Positions 18,549-27,932 of a DNA stretch of 64,000 nt are shown piece by piece. Source of the stretch: CAZJYI01 sp964550025 (GTDB lineage: Bacteria > Verrucomicrobiota > Kiritimatiellia > UBA8416 > CAYOBW01); NCBI GenBank assembly GCA_964550025.1, contig CAZJYI010000033.1, forward strand, positions 1 to 64,000, in the 5' to 3' direction. Numbering within the stretch: position 1 is the stretch's first letter; the number at the start of each line of letters is the position of its first letter. The notes under the pieces are model-generated. The model had not been told where the DNA came from. It ran no database searches and was given only the letters and a program-made list of their open reading frames with translations. Both the position numbers and the translations under genes were made by a program.

Positions 18549-19493
18549 CTAGAACCCCTTGGACATGTTCTCATCGACGTTGCTCGCGTCGATCACAATG
18601 TCTTCCACCCGGATGTACTCGGGGAGCTTCTCGCCCTTGAAGTAGCTCTCGATCGCATCGAACACCTGGTCGGCGTAGTAGGGCGTGACCGAGACGATCT
18701 TGTGATAGAGCCCGGCCTTGATGGCCTTCAGCCCGTCTTTCGTCCCGCCGTTACCCACGACCACGATGTCGCCCCGGCCCGGGTTGCTCCCGGGCTTCTT
18801 CCCCGCGGCCATCAGCGCCTGGATGGCTCCGATGGCGTCTTCGTCGAAATGCCCGACGACGGCATCGAACTTGACGCCGGACTGGATGATGTTCTCCATG
18901 GATTTCATGGCCGTGGCCCGGTTGAAGTCCCCCAACTGCGACGACACCAGCTTCATGCGGGGGTACGCCTTCATCTTCTGCCTGAGCCCTTTGCTCATGC
19001 CAATGGTGTTCCCGCCACCCGGCGTCCCGTGCAACTCGACTACCCTGATCTCTTTCACCGACGCGTCGAAGGCGCCGTTGACCATCTCGGCCATCTTCTC
19101 GCCTATCCACTCGAAGTCGGAGTAGATCTTGGTGATGTAGTCCTCGCCCGCCTTGCCCCTGATATCCCGATTGACCACGATCGCTGGCACGTTTGCCTTG
19201 GCGGCAATACGCAGGGCTTCGGCAGACCCCTCCCTGTCAATCGGTCCCAGAACCAGGACATCGGGTTTCTGCGCCACGATGTCCTCCACGTCGGCAATCT
19301 GCTTCTCGAGCTTCGCCTGGGCATGGGTGACACGGAACTTGTGGCCGCGCTTCTTTGCCTCTTTCTCCAGCTCGGCCGAAAAAGCCAGGAACCAGGGGTT
19401 GGGATCGCCTACCGATGAATACGCAATCCGCTTCTGGGCCATAGCCGAACGCGCGGCGATCAGTGCAACACAAACGATGATCAGCTTCCTCAT
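18549..19493 (-). CDS. ytfQ: Sugar ABC transporter periplasmic binding protein, YtfQ-like
   Basis: A 314-residue secreted protein (signal peptide LIIVCVALIAARSAMA, cleaved before QKRIAYS). It is a type I periplasmic binding protein of the ribose/galactofuranose family. Several blocks resemble E. coli YtfQ: VVELHGTPGGG, SSQLGDFNRATAMKSMENII and the C-terminal ENMSKGF. ATG 19493 is preceded by GGAGG; a longer open frame upstream has no such site. It is the first gene of the six-gene minus-strand operon and is separated from the ATPase gene by 154 bp that holds a hairpin. The likely ligand is a furanose or pyranose sugar, but the exact one is not known. Confidence 0.9.
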   Translation of the reverse strand: MRKLIIVCVALIAARSAMAQKRIAYSSVGDPNPWFLAFSAELEKEAKKRGHKFRVTHAQAKLEKQIADVEDIVAQKPDVLVLGPIDREGSAEALRIAAKANVPAIVVNRDIRGKAGEDYITKIYSDFEWIGEKMAEMVNGAFDASVKEIRVVELHGTPGGGNTIGMSKGLRQKMKAYPRMKLVSSQLGDFNRATAMKSMENIIQSGVKFDAVVGHFDEDAIGAIQALMAAGKKPGSNPGRGDIVVVGNGGTKDGLKAIKAGLYHKIVSVTPYYADQVFDAIESYFKGEKLPEYIRVEDIVIDASNVDENMSKGF

Positions 19494-19934
19494 GTGCAGA
19501 CGTCCCTCCTGTTGACATGACAGTGCGTGCGCGGCAGACAACGCCCGCACCCCACCATGGTGAAGCGCCTATGAAAGCAAATGGCAGCGCCGCGCGCAAG
19601 GAATGCGCGCCGATGCGGGCCCGCAAACCTGGTCCGGGGAATCCCCGCCCCTTGCGGGCGGGAAGTTTCAGGCTTGTTGCCTACGCAGCACGTGCCTCCC
19701 CCTTCCAGAGCCCGAATAGAGCGAGAGGGGGAGAGAGTTCCTCGCAGCTCCTCGCTCCGACCGGGCTCGAGGCCATGGAACCTGCGAGAAGAAAACTGCG
19801 CGCTTCCCTCGCACATATACGGGCTCGGGGAATCCGCTCCCGTTGGGTTCACGAGGACCGGTCTTCGCTCCACCGGGGCGAGCCCGCCGGCGGCGGGAAT
19901 GTCCAAGAACGGTCTTATCTTGCGCCATTCCGGA
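19494..19934. other. 441-bp intergenic region, probable sugar operon promoter
   Basis: This region lies between two minus-strand units. It contains a hairpin CCCGCCC-CTTGC-GGGCGGG at 19644-19662, which could end the Gfo/Idh transcript coming from the right. The promoter of the importer operon should be here, but no convincing -35/-10 pair or operator palindrome is visible. Confidence 0.5.
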
Positions 19935-21026
19935 CTAGCCGGCCAGCGGCAACCTCACGGGTTTCCCGCTCCGGTAGCATTCGTTGGCGGCAAACACGAC
20001 TTCGTGCGTTTTGACCGCATCCGCCAGGTTGCAGTGCGACTCGCAATCGTCTCGGATGCAGTCCACGAAGTGATCCATCTCCCCCTGAAATGGGTGATGG
20101 CTCACGTCGGAGCTGTCGGGACGGATGTCGGGCAGTTCGACCCAGTCCTTCTGGTCGGCGATCGTGTGCGACCAGATCCGGTTGTCCTTCACCGACCCCT
20201 TGTCGCCAAAGATCTCTATCGGGAACGTGTAGGGTTGAATGCACTCCATGTTCACGGAGACTTTGCCCAGGACACCGTTTGAGAACCTGACAAGCGCGAT
20301 CTCCAACCCCGCATACTCCAATGGGTCACCCTCGTGCCAGTCGTTGGTTATCGGGTTGTACTGGTCCGTGCTCCGGCCGCGCTTTCCGCCCTCATAGGCG
20401 AACACCTCGACCGGATCGGCGGCTTCGAACTCGCCCGGCGCGGCGAACCAACGCAGCGCGTCAATGGCGTGGCAACCGGCGAGGAGAAACGCGCTGCCGC
20501 CCATGGCTTTCGTGCGTCCCTCCGGGTACCCGCCCCACCAGTCGCCGCAGTAGCTCTGGTAGTCGGTTTCCACGCAGTAAACCTCGCCGAATGCGCCTTC
20601 GGACGACATCCTCTTGAGCTTCACGAAGAGCGGATTCCAACGCAACACGAAGCTCACGACGGTCTTCACCCCCGCCTCGTTCACCGCCGCCTGCATGGCG
20701 CGCATCTCCTCGAGCGTCTGCGCCACGGGCTTCTCGATCACGATATGCTTGCCCGCCCGTGCCGCGGCAATCACGTTCTCCGCATGCACGTGCTGCGGCG
20801 TACAGACCGACACGATGTCCACGCCGTCAACCTCCAGCGCCTCTTCGTAGTTGTCAAGGCACGGCACCTCGAGTCCCGCCTCCGCGGCCCGTCTTTCGGC
20901 GCTGGCCAGCGTCCGGCTCGAAATCGCCACTACCTCCGTGTGCGGGTTGCTCCTGAACGCGTCGATGTGCTGCGTAGACACCCACCCCGCGCCGTGAATC
21001 AATACTCCAAGCTTCTTCTCAGACAT
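19935..21026 (-). CDS. Gfo/Idh/MocA family oxidoreductase
   Basis: A 363-residue cytoplasmic dehydrogenase. The Rossmann motif is GVLIHGAGWVSTQH near the N-terminus, and the EKPVAQ motif follows at about residue 98. The C-terminal domain contains GGSAFLLAGCHAIDALRWF, the usual His-containing substrate helix. ATG 21026 is preceded by GGAGG, and this start removes six residues of upstream reading. The gene is separated by a palindromic repeat (21099-21226) from a second, Tat-exported Gfo/Idh gene in the same direction. Substrate unknown; sugar or inositol derivatives are usual. Confidence 0.9.
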   Translation of the reverse strand: MSEKKLGVLIHGAGWVSTQHIDAFRSNPHTEVVAISSRTLASAERRAAEAGLEVPCLDNYEEALEVDGVDIVSVCTPQHVHAENVIAAARAGKHIVIEKPVAQTLEEMRAMQAAVNEAGVKTVVSFVLRWNPLFVKLKRMSSEGAFGEVYCVETDYQSYCGDWWGGYPEGRTKAMGGSAFLLAGCHAIDALRWFAAPGEFEAADPVEVFAYEGGKRGRSTDQYNPITNDWHEGDPLEYAGLEIALVRFSNGVLGKVSVNMECIQPYTFPIEIFGDKGSVKDNRIWSHTIADQKDWVELPDIRPDSSDVSHHPFQGEMDHFVDCIRDDCESHCNLADAVKTHEVVFAANECYRSGKPVRLPLAG

Positions 21027-21098
21027 GGTTATCCTCCTTCGCAATATCTCACGGCCGTCTTCCTTGTGGACGGGCCGCCGACCTCACTGACGCTCCCC

Positions 21099-21226
21099 CG
21101 TAGCGCCGGCTTTCAGCCGGTGACCGTGTGGGCCGGCCTCCAGGCCGGCCTGTCCCCGAAAGGCACTCCCCCCCTGCCGGGCAGGAGCCCGGCGGGACAG
21201 TTCGCCGGCAAAATGCCGGCGCTACG
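21099..21226. repeat. Three-hairpin BIME-like element (GCCGGC/CGTAG family)
   Basis: The outer ends are inverted: CGTAGCGCCGGC (21099-21110) and GCCGGCGCTACG (21215-21226). Inside are three perfect hairpins: CCGGCT-TTC-AGCCGG (21106-21120), GGCCGGCCT-CC-AGGCCGGCC (21131-21150) and CGCCGGCA-AAA-TGCCGGCG (21203-21221). Related elements occur at 61118-61190 and 63457-63559. Confidence 0.8.
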
Positions 21227-21253
21227 GCCAGTAAGCAGCCGCTGCGGTTCTGC

Positions 21254-22528
21254 CTACACCATCCACGGGCTCCGCATTGTGCAGCGCAACAACCCGTTCG
21301 CCGTATCATCACCAGTGAATCGCTCCTTCGCGGGGTCCCACTTCAGCTTGCGTCCCAGCTGGCAGGCGATGCCGCCAAGCAGGGCCGAGCTCGTCGCGCG
21401 GTGCGCAATCTCGGCCGAAGTAATGGTCTCCCCGCGGCTCTTGACGCAGTCGATGAAATTGCGGGCGTGGCCGGGACTGCGGTAGAGATGCGTCTCCCCG
21501 GGGCCGATGACCTCGCGCAGCAGCGACTTCGGCTCCGCCTCGATGCCGCCGCGCGTAAAGACCCAGCCCTTGTCGCCCACGAACTTGACGCCGTGGCGGT
21601 TCTTGCCCGTGTCGGTCATGATCAGTTTCACGCCGTTGGCGTATTCGAACTCGAGATCGTACGTGAGGATCGTGTCGAACAGCCCGTCGGTGGGATAGAC
21701 GCCTCGCCCCTCGATCGAGATCGGACCGCTGCGCTCGAGTCCCATGCCCCATTGCGCGATATCGAGGTCGTGCACCCCGTACCCCGCGATCCACCCCGAC
21801 TTGCTGTAGTCGGAGATGAAATACCAGCCGGGAAGGCTTCGCACGCGCAGCCCGCAGTAAGGCGCCTCAGGAGCCGGACCGAGCCAGAGGTCATAGTCGA
21901 ACCCCTCGGGCACCGGTTCCGGTTTCGGCCACCCCGTAGCCCGCCCCGGCGGCGACCCGATCACGATCTTCTGCAACTTGCCGATGCGCCCGTTGCGTAC
22001 GAGCTCACACGCCCGGCGCGTGCCGCCGTAGGAGTGCAACTGCGTCCCGTGCTGGAAGACGGCCCCGTAGCGTTCGGCTGTTTCGACCAGCGCACGACCT
22101 TCACCAATCGTGTTGGAAAGCGGCTTCTCGCAATAGACATCCTTGCCCGCCTTGATCGCTGCAATCGCCTGGGGAACGTGCCAGTGGTCCGGCGAAGCAA
22201 TCGCCACCGTGTCCACGTCGGCCCGCGCAACCAACTCCCGAAAGTCGACGTACGCATCTTCCGGACGGAGTTTCAGTCGATTGCGGTAGCCCTCGCGACG
22301 TGCTTTCTGAACGTCGCACACGGCCACGCACGTGACGCCCGGCACACGCGCCAGCGCGCCCCACACACCGCCCATGCGGCCACCGGTGCCGATCAACCCC
22401 ACGGTGATGCGGTTGCTGGGCGCCACGACGCCGTTCTTGCCCAGCGCAGTGCCGGGTATGATCGCCGGAAAAGCCAGACCGGCCACCCCGGCCTTCAGAA
22501 ACGTGCGGCGACTGACGGTATTTCTCAT
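21254..22528 (-). CDS. Tat-exported Gfo/Idh/MocA family oxidoreductase
   Basis: A 424-residue protein with a twin-arginine signal (SRRTFLKAG, residues 6-14) followed by a hydrophobic stretch. It is therefore probably exported in folded form with its cofactor. The Rossmann motif GLIGTGGRMGG and the EKPLSN motif are present, and the C-terminal domain includes WIAGYGVHDLDIAQWG. Exported members of this family occur widely in PVC bacteria and often act on glycans or glycosides by a redox mechanism. The ATG overlaps the stop of the upstream PmoA-like gene (ATGA), so the two are coupled. The specific substrate is unknown. Confidence 0.9.
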   Translation of the reverse strand: MRNTVSRRTFLKAGVAGLAFPAIIPGTALGKNGVVAPSNRITVGLIGTGGRMGGVWGALARVPGVTCVAVCDVQKARREGYRNRLKLRPEDAYVDFRELVARADVDTVAIASPDHWHVPQAIAAIKAGKDVYCEKPLSNTIGEGRALVETAERYGAVFQHGTQLHSYGGTRRACELVRNGRIGKLQKIVIGSPPGRATGWPKPEPVPEGFDYDLWLGPAPEAPYCGLRVRSLPGWYFISDYSKSGWIAGYGVHDLDIAQWGMGLERSGPISIEGRGVYPTDGLFDTILTYDLEFEYANGVKLIMTDTGKNRHGVKFVGDKGWVFTRGGIEAEPKSLLREVIGPGETHLYRSPGHARNFIDCVKSRGETITSAEIAHRATSSALLGGIACQLGRKLKWDPAKERFTGDDTANGLLRCTMRSPWMV

Positions 22529-25520
22529 GGCGTTTCCTCCTGCGCCGCTGCGACCGGCGCGTAGATCTCAAGCTCGACAATGTGCAACCCGGGATTGGCG
22601 CTGTTGTGCAGCATCACCACGCGGACATAGCGGGCATCGCGTGGTTTGAAACTGTGCGTGACACCTTCAGCCGTGGCCGGCTTGCTGTTCTTACTGGCAT
22701 CGACGGTCAGCTCCCAGGCCTTCCCGTCAATCGAACTCTCCACGCGGTACCGGTAGAAGCGCCTCCCGTCCCAGTACGGCGTGACACGAATACGCCCGAT
22801 CTGCTCCCGCTTCCCAAGGTCGAGCGTCAACGTGCAGGGGGGCGGCGTGCAACCCCAGTACGAGGCCGTCGTCTTCTTCCCGTCTACGGCGTGCGCGGGG
22901 GGGTGCCCACTCTCGGAAGGACGGGAACTGCTGGCAGCCGCATTCAACGCGAGGTTCCTGAGCGACAGTTCCCCGATGTAGGTCCTCAGCGCGGCGCGCT
23001 GCTTCTCGTCCGGCAGGAGCGGCAGCGCCTCCTGCAAGACGCGCCGCTGGTCACCCGATGGCAGGACACGCTTGGCGTACTGCACGAGCCCCGCCGCAGC
23101 CANNNNNNNNNNNNNNNNNNNNNNNNNNNNNNNNNNNNNNNNNNNNNNNNNNNNNNNNNNNNNNNNNNNNNNNNNNNNNNNNNNNNNNNNNNNNNNNNNN
23201 NNACACCGTCCCGGTCCGCCGTGCCCTCCGCACGTAGCGGGCCGATCAACATTGGCAAGCAGTCTGCCCCGCCGTCGTTGCGCAATGCCGTCAAAGCCGG
23301 CCGCGCGGTCTTCTTCCTCCCCTGCTTGAGCACGGCGAGCATAGTCTCGATATACCCGACCGGCTTGCGCGCGCCAAGGCAGGCAACGGCCGCGGCGGCG
23401 CGGTCCTCGTTGTCGTCCGCAACGGCCTTTGTCAGTACGGCATCGGCCGCCTCGTCCCGCATCTGCGCAAGTGATGTCTCGGCCTCTTTGCCGGCCGCGC
23501 CACCGCCCGCGGCAACGTCCAGCAACGGTCCCACCGATGCGGCCCCGCCTATGCGACCAAGCGCGCGGATACCGGCCAAACGAACGGCTTCATCCTTGTC
23601 GGCAAGTGAGACCAGTGCTTCGGGTTCAGCCGCCGTAACACCTCTGTCCGACCAGGCCGCCAGAAGGGATAGCTTCACCCCGGCCGGTGCCTCGCGATAC
23701 GTCGTCCTGAATTGTCCCAGACTATCTCCGTCCAACTTGCGCAGCGCAGCCGCGGCCCCGCTACGCAGGTGCCGGTCGTTGCCCGACAGAGCTTCCGTGA
23801 TGCGAGTCACGCACTTGCCGGGGGTCAGCCCGGCCAAACCCTGCAGTGCCGCCGCGCGCTGCCAGGGCCGCACCGTGCTGTCCTTCCAAACGCGATCGTA
23901 GACGCCGGCCGCCAGGACGCTGTCACTCTCGACAAGACGCTCGGCCGCCCCCAGCCTCGCATCGTGAACACCGGGTACCGAGAGCGACTCGAGGGCTGCC
24001 ACCGCCTGTGGCGTGGCCACGCGTCCAAGCGCTTCCACCGCCGCGTGGGAAACCGTCGCGTCCGTACCGGCCGCCTGCTTCGCCAGGAGGTCGACAGCCC
24101 GCGCGTCCCGCCGCACACCCAGCAGGTGACAAAGCGCGGCCTTGCGGTCTGCCGGAAGCAACGCCAACACGGAACGCAGCGCCGTCATCGACGCCTCGCC
24201 CGGCCGCGACAGCAGAACGTCTGCCGCCTGCATCCAGGCCGTGTCGTCGTGCAGAAGCGGCGCAACGGAATCTATGCAGGCGTCGCTGCCGGTTACGACG
24301 AACTGCTTGCAGGCCCAGGCTTTGAAGTGGCCGGAGGCGAAGGGATCCGCGATCAGCTTCAGGAGACGCTGCTCGAACGCAGCGCGCGCGGAAGGGGAGG
24401 CATCGCGAAGGCGGTTCTCCACGGCGGTGAGCGCGGATCGGCTCTGCCCCGGCTGCCAACCCACCATGGCTGCCAGCGGGTCGGGAACGGCGGAGGCGTA
24501 CTCCGCAAACAGCGTCTCGGGCGCAACGGCCAGTCCGGCGCCGTGCCGCACGAGAACGCGGAACGCTAGTTCGAGCGGAACCTTGGGATCGAGCGCGAAA
24601 GCCGTCCCCGCCGTCGGAAACGTCGGCTGCAACCAGGGCAGGTTGGCATACTCGACCCAGTCGCCAGGATACTCCGGGTTGGCCGGCGACTGGAGTATGA
24701 AAAGCCCGACGGGCTCTTTGCCTTCCGGCGGCACACCGACCGCTTCGGCCCAGGCGGCCGGATACGGCACACCGGAAGGCGCGGTGTGCTTGACGATCTT
24801 CAGGTCCTTGCGCGCCGACATGCGGAGATTGAATCCCCCGTACGCCTTTTGCCCCCGGCGCGCCACCGTCACCCCGGCCACGAGCGCCTCGAAGCGAAAG
24901 TGGAAGTCGACAGGCCGGATGCCATCCCGCTCAGAACCGACGCGAATGGTTGCGGTCTCTTTGACGATCGGCTCCCGGTCATCCCACTTCCACACACTCT
25001 CCGCAACGAGCTCGGCACCCCTGGGTTCGACACCCCCGGGGTCAGCCCTTGAGTTTGGAGTTTTCAGTTGCTTTGCGTTTCCAGGAACGCCGTCTGGACT
25101 GAAAACTCCAAACTCAAGGGCTGACCCCGTTCGATGCGTTCGATGGGTGATCTTCACCGGCCGCGCAAAGACGCCCTGCAAGGCGTGCAGGTCGCGCTTC
25201 CGGCCTTTGTACGTGACTTCGGGCCAGGCCCAGTAGATGCCACGGTGGTGGGGATGGTCGGGAGAAAAATCCTTGGTCAGGGTTTCGCCGTTGGGACCGT
25301 AGAGCGGGTGGACGTAGTCGCTGCGCGCAACGGCGTACTTCCCTCCTACCCCTTCAGGGACGGGAACAGTACCGAAGTTGTATGTCAGAACAGGCGTCCC
25401 GCCGTCGACAATGGTATAGCGGTGTGTCGCCTCGTCTACCTGGACGGTCATGGCCGCAGGTAGCAGCGCCGCGCTGCAAAGCCAGGCCGCCAGAGAACGA
25501 TTCCAAATCTCAGATCTCAA
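22525..25520 (-). CDS. Secreted PmoA-like (DUF6807) protein with HEAT repeats and C-terminal discoidin domain, broken by assembly gap
   Basis: One gene interrupted by 100 Ns. The two parts lie in different frames, so the real gap is not exactly 100 bases. The start is TTG 25520, supported by AGGAGG upstream and a signal peptide (AAWLCSAALLPAAMTV). Residues about 35-345 match the methane-oxygenase PmoA-like family (DPDHPHHRG-type block seen as SPDHPHHRGIYWAWPEV). Residues about 350-800 are Ala/Leu-rich helical repeats of HEAT type. After the gap is an F5/8 type C carbohydrate-binding domain (NLALNAAASSSRPSESGHPP ... YVRVVMLHNS). Residues about 131-161 come from an inserted palindrome. It overlaps the Tat-exported Gfo/Idh gene by four bases. 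Function unknown; a glycan-binding role is likely for the C-terminus. Confidence 0.8.
23103..23202. other. Assembly gap (100 N)
   Basis: A run of exactly 100 Ns inside a coding sequence. The reading frame before and after it differs by one, which shows that the length is a placeholder. Confidence 0.99.
25038..25128. repeat. 91-bp palindromic element with 31-bp perfect arms inside a gene
   Basis: The left arm is at 25038-25068 (starts GGGGTCAGCCCTTGAG) and the right arm at 25098-25128 (ends GGGCTGACCCC). They are exact reverse complements over 31 bases. The 29-base centre holds a smaller hairpin, GCGTT-TCCAGG-AACGC. The element is transcribed and translated as part of the PmoA-like protein. 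No second copy occurs in the window. Confidence 0.9.
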
Positions 25521-25604
25521 ACCTCACACCTCCTCATTCTTGAATCCCGGGAACCACTATCCGAGATCTGAAATCTGAGATTTGAAATCTGAGATTTGAG
25601 ATCT
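25505..25604. repeat. AGATCT/AAATCTGAGATTT simple repeats around a start codon
   Basis: AAATCTCAGATCTCAAA lies at 25505-25521. A longer run at 25563-25604 contains AAATCTGAGATTT twice in tandem. The first copy covers the TTG start and first codons of the PmoA-like gene, and the second fills the space to the URO-D gene. A related run is found at 56698-56723. Confidence 0.75.
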
Positions 25605-25608
25605 GCCA

Positions 25609-26715
25609 TCACGAATGATATCCCGCATATCTCTCCATCGCATCCATCAGCGCCTTGGCATTCTCGAGCGGCTCGCCGGGGTACATCCCGTGAATCATCA
25701 TCAGCCCCCCTTGCGGCGTGCTGAGTTTCTCGACCTCCTCGCGAATCAACGCATCGATCTGCTCCGGCGTTCCGCGCGGCACGATGTCCTGCCGATCGAT
25801 GTCCAGATCGATACAGACCCTGCCGGCAAACCGCTCCGCGATCCAGTCAACGCCGTTGACGAGGTCCTGCAGGTTGATCACCTCGACACCGCCGTCGATC
25901 AGGTCATCGACCAGCGAGCGGATGTCGCCGTCCGAATGCATGTGCACGATCAACCCCTTGTCGCGGGCCGGCGCCATCAGGCGCTGGTAGCTCGGCTTGA
26001 TGTACTTGCGAAAGTGATCGGGCGACAACATGGGGCCCACCTGCATGCCCAGATCCTCGGCGTAGCCAATCCAATCCGCGCCGAGCTCGATGTACCGCTC
26101 AACCAGGGTCAGGTTGAAAGCCTCGATCATCTCGATAAGTCGCCACAACCGCGGTTCCTCGTCCGCCATGTCAAACACCAGGTTCTCGTAGCCGCGGATG
26201 TCGATGAGCTGGAGGAACGTGTGCCCGTGGCGCAGACCAGCCTTGACGAGTTCGCCACGCCCCTTGCGTTCGCTCATATTCCGCGCAATCGCGTCCCAAT
26301 CGATGGGAACCAGGCCGTTCGAGACTTCCGGGTCAGGCGGCTCGTACGTCTCGAACGCGGACCAGTCCGCCAGGGGGTGCTGGTGTACCATGCCCGTGAC
26401 GCCGTCCTCCATCGTTTCCCAAACGCAGCCCCAGCCGTCGGTGTATGGATGGTCCTTGAGCTGGACCGGGGTGAAATGCGGTTCAACGGTCTCAACCGGC
26501 TGGTATCCGGGGAACAGCAACGGGTGGTCGACCATCAGCTCCTGCAACGCGTCGTGGGGATAGTGGTTCCAGCACGCCGGGTTGATATGGAACGTCATCG
26601 GGATCCAGTCCGGCCTTTCGAACCGGACGGCGCGACGCAGGTTTTCGCTGGGTGTCATAGTCAGGCACGATACCATGGCCGCGGCGGCCTCGCGTTCCAT
26701 CCCGTATCGCGGCAC
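25609..26715 (-). CDS. Uroporphyrinogen decarboxylase (URO-D) family protein
   Basis: A protein of up to 368 residues with the URO-D TIM-barrel fold. MTPSENLRRAVRFERPDWIPM is the usual N-terminus of MtaA/CmuA-like members. The start is uncertain: GTG 26715, ATG 26700 and ATG 26658 are all possible, none with a good ribosome binding site. The blocks GADWIGYAEDLGMQVGPMLSPDHFRKYIKPSYQ and VHMHSDGDIRSLVDDLIDGG are typical. In many PVC genomes such proteins are not haem enzymes but methyltransferases or proteins of unknown role next to sugar genes. Here it follows an MFS transporter by 12 bp, which supports the latter view. Confidence 0.85.
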   Translation of the reverse strand: MPRYGMEREAAAAMVSCLTMTPSENLRRAVRFERPDWIPMTFHINPACWNHYPHDALQELMVDHPLLFPGYQPVETVEPHFTPVQLKDHPYTDGWGCVWETMEDGVTGMVHQHPLADWSAFETYEPPDPEVSNGLVPIDWDAIARNMSERKGRGELVKAGLRHGHTFLQLIDIRGYENLVFDMADEEPRLWRLIEMIEAFNLTLVERYIELGADWIGYAEDLGMQVGPMLSPDHFRKYIKPSYQRLMAPARDKGLIVHMHSDGDIRSLVDDLIDGGVEVINLQDLVNGVDWIAERFAGRVCIDLDIDRQDIVPRGTPEQIDALIREEVEKLSTPQGGLMMIHGMYPGEPLENAKALMDAMERYAGYHS

Positions 26716-26727
26716 AATATTGAACGT

Positions 26728-27909
26728 CTAGGACGCCGTCCTGAAGACCACCGCGAAGACGAGCGCGCCGACCAGCACGATCAGGCAGGGCACAAGGAAG
26801 ACCTTGGACCACACAAACTGCTCGTCCTTGCGGCACTTGTCCATGACGATGCCGGCCAACTGCGAGCCGAGAAACAGGCCGACACCCACCGTGGCCGCGA
26901 AGATCAGGGCCTGCATCGAGCTGCGGATCTCGTCGGAAGCCATTTTGTCTGCCAGGATCTGTCCCGCGATGATGAAAAAGACGTAGGCCAGCCCGTGCAG
27001 GGACTGCGATATGACCACCAGCCAGCGCGGTTTCGATAGGACGTAAACCCCGTACAGAAGGAACCAGCAGGTCGCGCCGACGAGCAGTGTCCCCTTGAAG
27101 CCCACCTTGGTGGTCATGTAGCCCAGGGCGACAAACGTGGCGACGGTCTGCACGGCCTGCGCGATGGCCATCGTCGCCGGCACATTCTTGCTGGAAATGC
27201 CGATGTCCTGCAGGAACTGGGCCGACCCCAGAAAGTAGAACTGCATCGTGCCTGCAACGGCCATCGACACCACGATGAAGATAAGGAAGTTGACGTCCTT
27301 CAACATGGACATCGCCTCCAGGATCGGGGCCGTCCCCGCCTTGGCGGGAGGCGTGCTGGGCAGAAAAACACAGAAAACGGCCATGACAACGGAAAGGATG
27401 GCTGCCAGGTACAGGCAGTCGCGCCCCTGCTCACCCGTCTTGAACTTCCAGCGCCACCCGCTCAGGCCGTAGCCCACGAGTGCCCACGCGATGGGCGCCC
27501 ACATGAAGATGTGGCCGATGTTGATCTTTGTGTCCGGCGTCGCGTGGCGAAACATCAGCGAGTTGACGAGCGGCAGAGTGGCGGCGTAGCAAACGGAATA
27601 GAAGAGCATCACGACGAACAGGGGAACGAACTTCTCCTTACGGGCCGCCAGGAACAGGAGCACCGCACCCACCAAGTGGGCAACAGTGAGGATCAGCTCG
27701 GTGTCCACGTACTTGTCGGCGAGCTGGCCGGCCACGAGCGGAGCGAAGATACAGGCCAGAGGCAGCGTGCTGTAGACCCAGCCGGTCTGCTTGCCGCTGA
27801 GTTTGAGGGGCCCCAGGAGGCGCGCGGCCAGCACGGGCGACCAGGCGCCCCAGATCGCATACTGCAGGCCCATCATGATGCTAAGAGGAATGTATACGCT
27901 CCAGTTCAT
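26728..27909 (-). CDS. MFS transporter, nucleoside/H+ symporter-like
   Basis: A 393-residue inner-membrane protein with about twelve hydrophobic helices. The N-terminal MMGLQYAIWGAWSPVLAARL resembles the nucleoside H+ symporter (NupG-type) branch of the major facilitator family. I chose ATG 27909, which has a purine-rich GGGGGAG upstream; a longer reading would translate a REP hairpin. The substrate could be a nucleoside or a sugar. It lies directly upstream of the URO-D gene, so the two are likely co-transcribed. Confidence 0.85.
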   Translation of the reverse strand: MNWSVYIPLSIMMGLQYAIWGAWSPVLAARLLGPLKLSGKQTGWVYSTLPLACIFAPLVAGQLADKYVDTELILTVAHLVGAVLLFLAARKEKFVPLFVVMLFYSVCYAATLPLVNSLMFRHATPDTKINIGHIFMWAPIAWALVGYGLSGWRWKFKTGEQGRDCLYLAAILSVVMAVFCVFLPSTPPAKAGTAPILEAMSMLKDVNFLIFIVVSMAVAGTMQFYFLGSAQFLQDIGISSKNVPATMAIAQAVQTVATFVALGYMTTKVGFKGTLLVGATCWFLLYGVYVLSKPRWLVVISQSLHGLAYVFFIIAGQILADKMASDEIRSSMQALIFAATVGVGLFLGSQLAGIVMDKCRKDEQFVWSKVFLVPCLIVLVGALVFAVVFRTAS

Positions 27910-27932
27910 CTCGCTCCCCCGGGTTGGTGGTC

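Noticed and set aside
19494..19934. tRNA or riboswitch in this and other long intergenic regions
   Set aside because: I found no cloverleaf with a TTCRA loop and no conserved riboswitch core by eye; only simple hairpins are present. A covariance-model search would be decisive.
25609..26715. A haem biosynthesis gene (hemE)
   Set aside because: The sequence is of the MtaA-like URO-D branch, and the context is transport and sugar genes rather than haem genes.
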